Below the pieces are notes generated by a model. It searched no databases. It was not told where the DNA came from and saw only the letters and a list, made by a program, of their open reading frames with translations. A stretch of DNA of 64,000 bases from Desmodesmus armatus (lineage: Eukaryota > Chlorophyta > Chlorophyceae > Sphaeropleales > Scenedesmaceae): the NCBI GenBank assembly GCA_007449985.2, contig VIIQ02000073.1, positions 1 through 64,000 on the forward strand. Reading direction: 5' to 3'. A program made the translations under genes and the position numbers. Positions 32,232 to 44,060 of this stretch are shown piece after piece (position 1 is the stretch's first letter; every line of letters begins with the position of its first letter).

Positions 32232-35200
32232 TCACATCAGCTCCTCAATGAGCGTGCGCACCAGGTTGTTGGGGTGCAGCTCCCTGTTGGCTAGTGTGAT
32301 GTTGGTCATGGGGCTGGTGTCATGTGTGGCCAGCCACTCAGCAATGGCCCTGCGCTCATAGGTGATGCCGTCAGCAGCTACAACGGGGTCACGCAGGACC
32401 TCATGCGTGATGGGGCAGCACAGCAGCTCAGAGACCTGGTCCAGGGTCTGCACAGGAGTAGCCAGGGTAGGGTAGGGTGGGGTGAAGCAGGGCAGGGCAG
32501 GAGCATGGGGTGCCATGGTGAGGATACCCTAAGGGGGCATGTGTGCATGTTGAGAAGTTCACCGCAAAAGACTCAACTGGCGTCCAGTGAAAAGTGCGCC
32601 ATCTTGGAAAGCAGTAGGATGAGTGTTTGCTATGAAATGACCTCAATGCGGTTGCTGGGTGGCCACTGTGGAACTCTGAACTCTATAACCCTGTGAAAGC
32701 ACCCCCCCCCCCCGAACCCCTGTTACATATCCAACCTATTGCACGATGCATGATGCAAGCTGAGCATGGACGCAACCCCCCCCCCCTCCACCCTCACCCT
32801 ACGAAGACCCTCCCTGTCAACACACCTGCACCAAGGACTTGATCAAGCCACCCTTCTTCCGGTTGCCATTCACGCGTCCACTGCCGATCACCCCGTTGGC
32901 ATTCGGCGTCCCCGGCTGCGCCATACTCAACACCTCCGCCCCAGCCGGCGCCGCTGCCACTGCTGCCACCGAGCCGCCGCCCACTGCTGCCGCCTCTGCC
33001 CTGTTCATCATAATCCTATCCAGCAGTGACAACCTGCCCATGGCACCGGGAGTCCCACCCGCAGTGGGCCGGGCACCGGGACCTGTGGTGGCCCCACTGA
33101 AGTCTGGCTGAATGTGCCGAGGGGCATCTGCCATTGCTGCTGTCGCCCCCGGGGCCGCAAAGGGCGCTGCGACAGGCGCGGCTACAGGCAAAGCCAGTGG
33201 CGCAACTACAGGAGCGCCAATGTGAAGGTCACTGCCGCTGCCACTGAATGCTGCCAGGGGCCGACTGCCTGGGGAGTCGTTGCCTGTACCAAAGCTGTTG
33301 CCGCTTCCGCCAGAGCGCTCCAACGCCTGCACGGCGAAGTTGATCGGCGGCGGGGTTGGCGTTGCTGCGGCCGCTGCTGCTGCTGCTGCTGCCATGGGAG
33401 TGCCTGAGAGGGCCGGGGCAGGTAGCTGCTTGCTGCTGGAGGCGAGGCGGCCGGGGGTGGGTGTGGCTGCTGCTGCTGCTGCGGGTGTTGCTGCTGCTGC
33501 TGGTGTGCTGCTTGAGGCTCCCAGGGCTGGGAAGCTACTAGGGCTGGAGACATCAACGTGAGGGCGAGGGGAGGGAGCACTGCAGGGACAGGAAGGCGGG
33601 GACACGGGGGGGGGGGGGGAGGCATATTGCTCAGCATGTGCTAGTCTGCATGTATCCAAACACATGGACTGATTGGGTATCTTCCGAGTGGAGGTGTGGC
33701 ATGTGCTGACACATAGATTTCAACACTGTGCGCGATCAGCTGCATACAACCAGCTGAGTGCCTCACGGACGTGCCAGAGCACTCTTCACGCAACCGCGCA
33801 GCGCAGCCACCATCTGACCCTGACCGCCCAAGGCAATGTTTCACAGTAGAGCAGTGCAGGGTGTGTATGCACCCCAGCCAATATCCAAGGCCGTATCGCT
33901 GAGAGCTGCATGCATGTGCCTCATGTATGCGTCAGTGCAGGCATATGCTTGCAACAGCGCAGCGCAGCCGCATGGGAACGCTTGATGCCTTGGGGGAACC
34001 CCGCCCTGTACAGCAGGACGTGTTAGACACTGAGCGTGTGTTAACCCCAGCCAAACATCCAAAGCCTTGCTGTGCTGAGCGTTGCACCCACCTGTCAACC
34101 TGCGCTGCCTTGTGGTGTGCCACCACCTGGACGACAGCCCCATGCCAGCGTGTGCCGTTTGCGCCCTCCACCGCAGCAGTGACAGAGCTTGTCTCCATGT
34201 ACTGCACCTGGCCAAAGTACTGCCCATAGCTGTCTGTGTCTGTCTTGCACTGCAGGATCTCACCAAACTTGGAGAAGAAATCATAGAATGCTTCAACCTC
34301 CACCTCCTCTGACAAATTCTGCAGGCAGGACAGGGCAGGACATGGGGGCCAGGACAACACATGGTGACGCTGGGCACATGGTGGTCCACATGGCTCTGGG
34401 ATCAAGCTTATGCCGCAAGAGTCAAGCTTGCTGGCACTGCTATCGCCGGCTAGTCAGCAAGGCGCGTGGACTTCCCGGTCACTGCATTCACAGGGGGGTT
34501 TCAGTCGTGCACAAGCTTTGTATCAATTCACATGCCAGGCTGCTGCTAGCTGTGCCTGCCAAGTCCCTGCTGGTAGCTGCCAGCTGCATCCGCTGGCCTG
34601 CTCTGGAAACACGCTGCCTCAGACAATAGCAGCTCTTGCTGTGCATGAACTTGACAGGCCTATCAACTGTGACACACGCATCAGAACAATTGCCAGGGCA
34701 GCAGGTGCAGTCCACAGTGCTGGCAGTTGCCTGCTGTGTGTACACTGCTTGTGCTGTCAAGATGAACCCCACTTCAATTATGTAATCCTTACCTTCACAA
34801 TGATCTGGAACTTGTAACTGTATGGCCCCCACACCTTATCTTTGTCAGTCTGGGCGTTGCCAGGCGCATACAAGATTTTTGCACGCTGTTTGGCAAACAC
34901 AAGCTTGAACCGCACTTTCTCAAGACAACACTCAGCTGCGCAAGTACAGGACAACAGGACACACGGTGGCAGGATGAGGGCAGCCCGCCAGTCAACATTG
35001 ATGCATCAACATCTGAGACAAAACTGGATCTGCTCACTGAGCCCCGCTGTGTCAACAGTGTGGTTGTGTATAGATGCATGCATGGCTGCTGCAACTGCCC
35101 CACTGCTGCGTTGCTCACCCTCAGCTTGCGATGCAAAGTTGAGGTATGCTTGCCCAATATGTGTGCTTTGATCTGTCTTGAAGTCCTGCAGAGCAACAAC

Positions 35201-35625
35201 ATCAGGGACGGATGTGAGCAGAGGCGCCTGCATGGAGCATCTATAAGTCTTTGCTGGTTATGGGGTGGCATTTCAAGAGCATCCAAGGCACACGTCTTAC
35301 CAAAGGGATGACAACCTTGCACAAAGGGCCCCCCGCTCTCTCACTACAGCAGCAGCAGCAGCGTCAAAACAGCAACAGGCGCCGGCAGCAGTGTTCCAGC
35401 GGGTCAGGACAAGAAATATTAAAAATCACGATATTATTGGTCTCTCTTCACGGTTTAATATTGGGCCACTGCCCAAGGCAAGAACTTGACTGCCCTTTAC
35501 TGCTACTGCAGTAGCAGCTGCTGCACTCACAGGGTTGCACGCACGACAGAGGGACTACACGCCTTGGAGATGTCCCTAACAAACAGGTTTTGCATCTTGA
35601 GATGTTTCCGAATAGATTCACCCAT
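32232..35625 (-). CDS. RNA-binding U-box protein (RRM-RRM-Ala/Pro linker-U-box)
   Basis: Exons: 35531-35625, 35301-35343, 35119-35185, 34793-34935, 34092-34318, 32826-33579, 32232-32447; the phases agree and give 514 residues. Residues 14-90 form RRM1: RNP2 as LFVRDIS, RNP1 as IGQAYLNF. Residues 109-188 form RRM2: FQIIVKNLSEEVE and YGQYFGQVQYM. A linker of about 250 residues is Ala/Pro/Gly/Ser-rich. Residues 447-514 are a complete U-box: LLCCPITHEVLRDPVVAADG, TYERRAIAEWL, NLVRTLIEEL, ending at the stop. U-boxes recruit E2 enzymes for ubiquitin transfer, so the protein may direct ubiquitylation to RNA-bound targets; that is inference. The paired RRMs loosely recall poly(A)-binding or splicing factors. 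The start at 35625 is the first Met before RRM1; 35595 is possible. Confidence 0.88.
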
Positions 35626-36033
35626 TCTGGGCCAATCACAAACACAAGTACGGGTGGATGACAGCACAGCCAGGAGAACTTCAAGCAAACGGGGAAGGGG
35701 CGCTGCAGATGGTGGAGGGAGTCTCGTTGTGATTGAAGGACTCGTTGACGTGCAAGACAGAGTTGTTGCGCGAAGGCTTACGATTTGCATGTTTGACTGG
35801 GCCGCGGGGTGCGACCAGCTCACCGCGCCTACCGTCGCCTGCTCAACTGTAACTCAGGGACGTACAACCCTTTCCTGCTTGACCGATGACCGACAACAAA
35901 GAGCCAATGTGCTCAAGGCCAGGTCACTAGCAGTGCACCCACCCCTGGTGACCAGCTTGCCAGCAACAGCCAGTAAGGCGCATTCATCACGTTGAAGTTG
36001 AGCGGGCCTGAAAATAACGGCTCTGTGCCTCTG
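35626..36033. other. intergenic between two minus-strand genes
   Basis: About 400 bp holding the U-box gene promoter and the methyltransferase 3' end. Nothing else is recognised. Confidence 0.5.
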
Positions 36034-38367
36034 TCACGCCAAAGATGCTGTGAAAACGCACTCTGCACCACCATAGACTGGCACATAGGTCTCCCGCCCG
36101 TACCGCTCAACAGCCAGGTCTGCTGTCGTGCGTGGGTTGCAGTCAGTAGTCCAACCTGCTGCTCTCATCCTAGCCCCCTGCTCCTGCAGCAGATCATCTA
36201 TGCTGAAGTGCCACATCGCATGAAAGTAGTGGCCCTTGTCCATGCGTTCATGGTCAGCCACATGCAACTCCCTGCAAATCACCAACATCATAGAGAGGCG
36301 GCAGAACACGCTCAACCAAGGGCAATGAACATGGGTGACTAACAATTTGTCAACCTAGGCTGATGAAGTTCATGGTGGTGCCTGGTGCAGGTCTGGTCAC
36401 TGACAGCTGGCATCATGCATCTTGTCACAGGTACTATGGTGGTATCTGATCTAACATAAAACCAATATTCTGGGCGCCAGCACACTTTTGATGCCCATGC
36501 ACCCCATCAGGCTCACACATTCACAGAGCTCAGCCTTCACTCAGATCCCCAGAGGACCCCTGCATGTTGGGTTGCGCAAGCATCCCCCCCCCCCCCACAC
36601 ACACACACACGCCACCCTAGGCCTCGTGCAAACCGCACCTTACCTGTCTATACAGGTGGCAACCAGCCTGCTGCTTGGAGCTGACAGTTTGCGCATGTCT
36701 GACAGCAGCTGCACGGCCTGCAGCAGCATGTGTGGTGCCAAACATGCTGTAGGATTCACACTGGCGCGCTAGCTGCAAGCGCAGGCGCAAGGTTAACAGA
36801 AACTAGGCTGACTATATCCACTCCTTGAGCCAGGCGGTGGGACACCGCATGGCTAGCAACCAGGCGCAACATGTGTTGCACTCCCAAACACCAACACAAA
36901 GCACAAGATTGAAGACACGCAACGATATTTCTGCCAGTGTATGGTGTTGCAGCAGACCAAAACAGGCATATGTCAGGCTGGAACTTGATTCCATGCTCAA
37001 GTTCCAGCAGCTGAAACTTTGACTTATCCCTGTCATGTCAGTACTCACCTGCTCCACGGGCAAATAGTACAGCAACGCCTCTGCCAGCCACACAGTCGGC
37101 ACACTCTCGTCAAACCCGCTGTTTGTAAGACAGCTGCACAGCGGTGTCTGTGACAAATCAGCAGCAACAGGCCGCCAGCAGTCCACCAACAAGGGAAACT
37201 GCACTGCCGCAGCGGCTGCAGTCTGTCCTTGTGCTATGTCGTGCGTGGCTGGATGTGCCACGTACGTGCTGGCGGCATCCTGCGGGGGCGTGCTGGAGGC
37301 ATAATGCTGTGCGGGCTGCAGTGCAGCCGTGCTTGCTGCACCGGCTTCTTGCAGCAGCTGCTGCTTCAGCTGCACCACTGCTGGCTGGTCAACATCAAAC
37401 CAGGTGACAGGGAGACCCATGTGTAGCCGCCAGGGTTTGCTGTCCTGAACAACAGCAACAGCAGGATAGCAGCAACAGCGGGACAGTAGGGCAGCAGGAC
37501 AGTGGGGCAGCGGGACAGCAGCAACAGCAGGACAGCTGCCTCAGCCTCAGAGAACTGAGGTGCTGCAACCGGCACCGGGCTTGAAACCTGAACCGTACAC
37601 GACAGTATCAGCCCGGTGCCCTTGCTTGCCTGTCAGCCGCAGCCCCTGGTTGACCGCGTGTTGTCTGACTGGAACCCTGCTCACCACAAGTGACACCACA
37701 ACTGAATCTGTGATGGCGATTGAGTGATGGCCTGCTCACCATGCCGCAGCCGATGTTGACCACTTGCACTGCTGTGTGTCCTGCCTCAGCCAGCAGCTGC
37801 ACTGCTTCCAGCAGTAGGTCATCCACCAACCTGTTCCTGGCAGGCACTCGCAGGCTTTTGCCCGCACCTTGCAGCGTCACAAGCTGCTGCCTGGCGGGGC
37901 AATTCAAAAACGTATGCCAGGATTTCAGGTGGCACACATGTGATGGTTTCAGGTGCTACGACCTCAATGGAACAATCTTGTGGTTGACAAAGCCCTTGCA
38001 GGTGCTCTGCAGCTATGTGCACCAGCGCAGTATAGCAGCGCAGGCAAGGCCACGGTGGGCTGATTTCATCGCAATTACGTAGGGAGGTTGTGGTTTGTGA
38101 TGGATAGGGTTTACATCCCGGCAGCAGTAAGGCATCATGGTGCACTGGAATGCTGTTGCAGCACTGTCCAAAGCACTGTGTTGCTCACCAGTCCTTGAAC
38201 GCTATCTGCCATGCCGCTTTGCCTAGAAAACTCGCCAAGGGGTCTGTGATAATGGGTGACGTACTGTGCTCCAGCTCCACAGCCCTGAAAGCCGCTGTAA
38301 TCTGGCTGGTGAACCCCACAGGGTTGACTTCACTCCCTTCAGGCTGTGCCATACCAGCTAGATGCAC
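36034..38367 (-). CDS. SAM-dependent methyltransferase, PPM/LCMT (TIGR00027-like) family
   Basis: Exons: 38189-38367, 37740-37890, 37049-37444, 36644-36717, 36034-36271; in phase, 345 residues. The N-terminal TAAFRAVELE and ITDPLASFLGKAAW are typical of the family's helical start. VVNIGCGMDSKPWRL is the SAM-binding glycine loop, WFDVDQPAVV the acidic strand-2 motif that contacts the SAM ribose, and VWLAEALLYYLPVEQ the post-II motif. The C terminus carries YGRETYVPVYGG. The family includes leucine carboxyl methyltransferases and bacterial O-methyltransferases; the substrate here cannot be read from sequence. No clear transit peptide is seen. The gene is divergent from hexokinase 1. The start could be 38367 or the Met five codons later (38352). 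Confidence 0.85.
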
Positions 38368-38844
38368 CCACGTGTTCTGCTTGTGAATGCCACAACAAGG
38401 TCATGTGTACGCCTCAGATGCCCTGGAAGGCAACAAAGACGGCTGTTTGTATTGTTGGGCCTGGGTGATCCACATGGAGATCTGATGGCAGGCTGGCTGA
38501 TCAGTACGCAGGCAAAGCATGTGCGTGATGCGAGTATGTCATCTTGAAGATGTTGGTGACATTTGGAGGGTATCAGAAGCAGGGGAGGCATACCGTTTAG
38601 GGTTCTGTGTTCCCGCAGTCCAGTGTTGCTAAATTCGTGTCATGCATCCCGCGCGCAGCATGCATGCTTGGAGATGTGGTTTTTGTGTTTGTATCGATGC
38701 CCTGAACCCCTGGTTGTCCATTTCGTGCCGTCCTTGGTCACTACCTCAAAGTATCAAAGGTTCCTGATGCAGATAGTGGCTTGACAGCACGTCGGTGCTA
38801 TTTTAATACTTGAAAGCTTCAAACTCAACCTCACAGACTGCGCC
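38368..38844. promoter_or_regulatory. divergent upstream region, methyltransferase / hexokinase 1
   Basis: The 477 bp between two diverging start codons must carry both 5' regions. No element is recognised. Confidence 0.4.
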
Positions 38845-41800
38845 ATGACTCAGGATCGAGGCACGGTGCTTAGTGTCACTGCTGGCCTGGCCACGGCAGC
38901 AGCAGGCTACTATGCTTACAACCAATACAGCAAGCGCTTTCCAAGGTATCAGCAGCAGCTGGAGTCTTATGAGCAGGTTGGTGGCCCGCCCGCCTGTTCC
39001 CGCCTGTCTCGCGTTGGTCACCCGTGATCGGCAGCTGCTTGTGAGGCAAGGCATGGCCTCAAAACAGCGTCAGATCACAATCAGATCAGTGATTGTGATC
39101 ACGAGAGTGCTCAAGTGCCTTGGACACCCGTATTGTTACTCAGCTTACCCAACCTGCTCAACCCAACGCTACTGCCCTGCAGTATGAACAGCAGATGCTA
39201 CCGCCCAGAGCTGACATGGAGAAGCTTGAGGATGACATGCTCAAGCAGGTGCGTTGCAGCTCCCTTGGCTGTCTTAGCCAACAGGCAACACACCACACAG
39301 TCTCAGTGTCACAGACACCCATACAGGAACGCCTTGCAGGCCCTGCATAACTTGATGTTGCTGTTCAACAAGTTGTTGCCTTAGGTACTGCGACAGCTGC
39401 ATATGAAACATGGTTTATCTGCTGCTGTGTGTTTGCAGATGCATGAAAGCTTGGACAAGTCCAATGGGAGCTCAATCCTGATGCTGCCCACACACGTCCT
39501 GAAGCTCCCAACAGGGTGAGGTGCAAGGCCGCGTTATGCAGGGTGGTTGAGAACACATGTGCGACAGGCATCAACAGCATGCACTGGTGTGTGACTGCTC
39601 AGCAAGCAGCCAGCTGACAAGCTAGCAGGGACTCAGCTGTACCTAGCTAGCAGACAGGCTGGGGCAGCTACCAAAGGACGTGAAGGGCAGCGATTGCAAC
39701 GCCAGCAAGCTGGGCCGCCTGTTGCCAGTCATAATGCAGTAGCGTGAGGGTGAACCATGAGAAAATCACTGTTCCTGCACACATGCAGTGAGGAGAGTGG
39801 CAGCTGCTATGCCCTGGATATTGGAGGCACCAACTTCAGGGTGGCCTACTACAAGCTCTCTGACGAGCACGGCAAAGTGGTGAGCACATTGCACACCTGC
39901 ATGTCTGTACATGTCTGGTACTGGTATGTCTGCCTCAGTCTGTCACTTTCATGGATGAAACTTGCCAATCTCACGTAAAGGCAAACTGTGAGCTCAGCAC
40001 TAAGCAGTGGGTGATCACATCCAGGTATGTATCTGACCTTACATGGCAACGGCTGCTTCCACTTGTTGGTGCTTGCAGGACAAGCAGGTGCTGAAGCAGG
40101 TGGCCCTGCCTCGTGAGGTGTACACAGGCAGCAGCAACCAGCTGTTTGACTTCCTGGCTCAGACACTGGCAGAATTCATCAGGGAGCAACAGCAGGTATG
40201 CAACACACTCGCCACAGCCTGTGTAGTTCAACTACTAGTACAAAGTTTGCACAGCACACACAAGCACTGGTTGCCATGAGCACATGCAGGCGCAAGCAGC
40301 AGCAACTCAACAACACAGGTATATTGTTACAAGCAAATGCTTTTGAACATCCCAACAGCACTGCAAAGAGTAGCATATATATGGTGTTGATGCAGGCTGG
40401 CAACCATGGCAAGTGCGGCCTGCCCATTGTGGGCTTCTGTTTCAGCTTTGCCATGGAGCAGCAGGCACTGAACAGTGGCAAGCTGCTGGTGTGGTCCAAG
40501 GGCTTCACTGTTGATGGAGTGATTGGCAAGGATGTGGTGGCGATGCTGTCAGGTAGGGGGGGGGGCTGCCTCGATGATGCACAATGTTGCCCCGCGCACA
40601 GGATAAGCCGCGGCGGTTGTGTGCGCCCTGATGCATGCTGTATCGTGATGCATGCTGTGCAGTACTGTAAGCGACGCTGCCAGTCTGCACAGTGTGCAAG
40701 TTGACTCGAGGAATCAATGCTGGGTATGGCACCAAGGCACCATCCCTTTGGCGGCTTGGCGTCTGACGCTGCTGTGCATGCTGTCCTGCAGAGGCCCTGG
40801 TCCGTGCTGGCATGCCCTGCCGCATCACGGCCATCCTGAACGACACCGTGGGTGTGCTGTCAGCCAGCTGCTACAACGACCAGGCCACTGAGATGGGCGT
40901 CATCCTGGGCACAGGCACCAACGCATGCATCACACTGCCGGTGAGTGAGCCACAGCACATACAGCTACAGGGGCCCCCTCATGTTCCCAAGCTTGCAGTT
41001 GCTTCACACACTGCTGTGCCTGGACTGTCAGGCATTTACTTGATGCCACATCCATCCTTGGTACTCGCTGCTGCCACATCTCCTAGCCAACACGCACCAG
41101 CTTGATGTACATTCACCTTGTCCTGACGTCCGTGTGAATGTGTTTCCATGCACGTGTGAATGTGTTTCCATGCAGGTGTCCCGCATCGCCAAGTGGCAGC
41201 CCAAGGGCGTGTCGCTTGACACTCACACAGCCATCAACACAGAGTGGGGCCGCTATTCCAGCGACATGCTGCCCCGTGTGCAGGAGGACCTAGACCTGGA
41301 TGCTGAGACAGGCAACCTCAAGGGTGAGCAGCCAGGCCAGCAGACTTTTGCTTGTATCGGTGGCCTTTTGCAGCACCGCACCCCTAGTATGCAGATGCAA
41401 GTACACCAACGTTGACTACGTGCACCCCAACACGCTAGCGGCTAGCTGCATGCCGCGGTGGTTTGCATGGGTTTGTTATGTGCGACGTGAAAGTACCTGT
41501 ACCTGAGCTGCTTGTTGCAGGGAATGCTGCGCTGCTCCTCAGTGACACTGCACTCTCTCAAGGCACCTTCCTGTGCATAATGGCAGTGGGCAACCAGCGA
41601 ATCCAGCTGCACAGGAAGGGCTGCGCCTTGCATTTGGGAGCGCTCAGCGGCCTGCTGACGCCTGCTGTGATGTGCTATGGCTGCTGCTGTGTGCAGGCCT
41701 TATGCTGGTCGAGAAGCTGATGAGTGGGCTGTACATGGGCGAAGACGCACGCCGCATCTTACTCAGCTTTGCTCGTGACACGCAGCTGTTCGGTGGCATC

Positions 41801-42982
41801 GTGCCGGAGCCGCTGACACAGCCAGGCAGCTTCACAACCGCAGGTGCGCATGCAGCAACATGGGCCACGGCATGAGACCAACAGCACCAGCAGGGCGCCA
41901 CATGGCATGCGTTCTGGCGGCAGTATGCATGCCACTGGCGGCTTCCGCCTTGCTTGCTTGCTTTGAATTCTATCGGCTGCCGTGCAACCCGTTGCCTACG
42001 AACACTACTAGAATGTTCCAGCAGTTGACACTAGTTCTGCTGTTGGCTGTGTGTGTCTGCAGACCTGTGTGAGGCTGAGTGTGACAGCCACCCACTGAGG
42101 TCACATGTGGGCCGGGTGCTGCAGCGATCACTGGGCATCGACCCAGCCACAGTGCCCCTGGAAACACGCTTCCTGGTGAGCATGCATGCACAGAGCATAG
42201 ATCAGGCCCTGGCAGTGTGCCATCAGCGGCGTACAGTGTGAGATGTCAGCCTCTGCCTCCTGGGTTGAGGGCTCACCACAGTTTCATGCTGTTTGTTACT
42301 TCAGTCGTCTGTCTTGCAGCAAAGGACATGCCATGATTGGCAATTGACAGCGACCAGCAAACGTGTACTGCATGAATCAGCGCAGCTGGTGTCGTAGGAG
42401 TGTATTCAACACGTCCCAAGTGATGACTTTTAGTGTGTGTATGTACATGCAGGTCCAGTCTATCTGCAGGCTGGTGTTGCGCCGCAGTGCCCGGCTGGCC
42501 GCCTCCCTGCTGGTTGCAGTGCTGCGCCTGCAGGACTGGTTCCAGGCACCACGCCGCCTGGTGGTGGCAGTGGATGGTGGAGTCTTCCTCAAGTGCACTA
42601 ACTGGCGCAAGTACCTGACACAGTACCTGGCAGAGGCTTTCGGTGGGTAGCAGGCGCTGATGTGTTGCTCTGGCTGGGTGAACAGCAGGTCAGAAAACAT
42701 GCAGCAGCACCAGCAACCACTTTGATTAGTCATGCTACAACAAAGGGCAGGTTGCTGCCATTAGCCACATGCTCAGCTTGAATTTGTATGCGACTGGCAT
42801 CGCTTTGCGATAATTGCCTGACGTGTCATGATAGTTGACACCCTGCCGGCTGCTGTGCTGTGTTGTGCTGTGATGCAGGGTCCCGTGGACATGAGCTGAC
42901 ACACCTACTGGACTTCCAGCCTGTGGCAGATGGCTCAAGCTTTGGAGCAGCAGTGCTGGCAGCCGCAGCCGCCAGCAGCTGA
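38845..42982 (+). CDS. hexokinase 1, membrane-anchored (12 exons)
   Basis: Phosphorylates glucose and other hexoses with ATP. Exons: 38845-38976, 39183-39248, 39439-39515, 39789-39879, 40079-40195, 40396-40552, 40792-40940, 41176-41323, 41697-41843, 42063-42175, 42453-42642, 42879-42982; in phase, 496 residues, the usual plant length. Motifs: phosphate-1 LDIGGTNFRVAYY, sugar-binding GFCFSFAMEQQ and WSKGF, connect-1 LNDTVGVLSASCY, phosphate-2 GTGTNACI, INTEWG, and adenosine-site VAVDGGVFLK. A hydrophobic segment at residues 11-27 (VTAGLATAAAGYYAYNQY) resembles the mitochondrial outer-membrane anchor of type-B plant hexokinases. It is a tandem paralogue of the gene at 44061. The exon 6 donor runs straight into a G tract. 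The sequence looks functional. Confidence 0.95.
41131..41174. repeat. 22-bp perfect tandem duplication at a 3' splice site
   Basis: CGTGTGAATGTGTTTCCATG-CA occurs twice in a row and ends at the acceptor of hexokinase 1 exon 8, so two equivalent polypyrimidine stretches precede the exon. Confidence 0.95.
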
Positions 42983-44060
42983 TTCAGCTGCTGCCACACG
43001 AGGTCTATGTCCTATGAGTGCTGAGTTTTTGTGTCCAACCTGGCTTGAGGTTTGGGCTGCCAGTTGGGCATGCAGGCACAACAGATGAGGCCCCTTGGCA
43101 GTGACGGTGTACCCGGCATTGTATGCAGACCATGTACGCCAGCCGCCTAGCAGTGCTCAGCCAACATGTGTGGCAGCAAGCAATGCATGCGGACAACTGC
43201 TCACAGTGAAGTCTGCGGCGGCAGCCCAGAACAGGGTGCCCAACAGGCATGCCATGCACATTTTAGATCGATGGCATGTATAGACGTGATGTGGCAACAG
43301 TGGTCCACAGACCGCCATAAGCTACATATACATCATGTACAGTATGTGGTGTGCGTGGGGCTGTACAGCCATCCACATAGCCAGCCTGTCACATAGATTA
43401 CTGTTGCTGTATTGGTATGAAGTTGTGCTTGTAGAGGCAAGTGCCACAAGGGTCAGCTGCCGCTGCCTGTTTATTGTGTTTTCTTGGAGGTTGAAGTGTA
43501 GATGCACCTTTTGATCACCTGCGTGGGAGTGGGACAGCATGATGGTTGTACTGAACTGGCTTCTGCATGCAACAAACATGGTGGCATGCTGTCTGTATGT
43601 TTCAAACAGACGAGTGCAAGCCAGCTGATTGTGCTCCACCTCAAGTGTGCTTTGAGTTGGGCAGCTGCTACTGTTCCAGGGTGGTGCGAGGCGAATGGCG
43701 GGCCTGACACGTTGGAACACAGAAGATGTAATTGGCTCAAAAATAGGACTAACACAGTTGCTGTTGGCCGAAACTCTGATTGTACCCGCTTCGCGATCTG
43801 ACATGCCCGCGAACGCTTCATCATCAACGTAACATGCCGGTCTCAATCAAATTCCCTCGCAAGTAGGTCTTTGTGAATTGTGCTTATTGATTGCACAGTC
43901 CGAGTCCAAGCCAGAAACCGCCATTATCCGACTTGCGGATTGTCGATACTTGGTCCTTTCTTTGGGCTGCTTAGTGCTCTATCAAAGCTGGTTTGACCCC
44001 TTGTCCTTCTCGTGAGTCCAGCACCTCGTGCACAGCTCAAGTTGCACACTCCCCACCATC
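42983..44060. other. spacer between tandem hexokinase genes
   Basis: About 1.1 kb containing the hexokinase 1 3' region and hexokinase 2 promoter. No gene or repeat is recognised. Confidence 0.5.
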
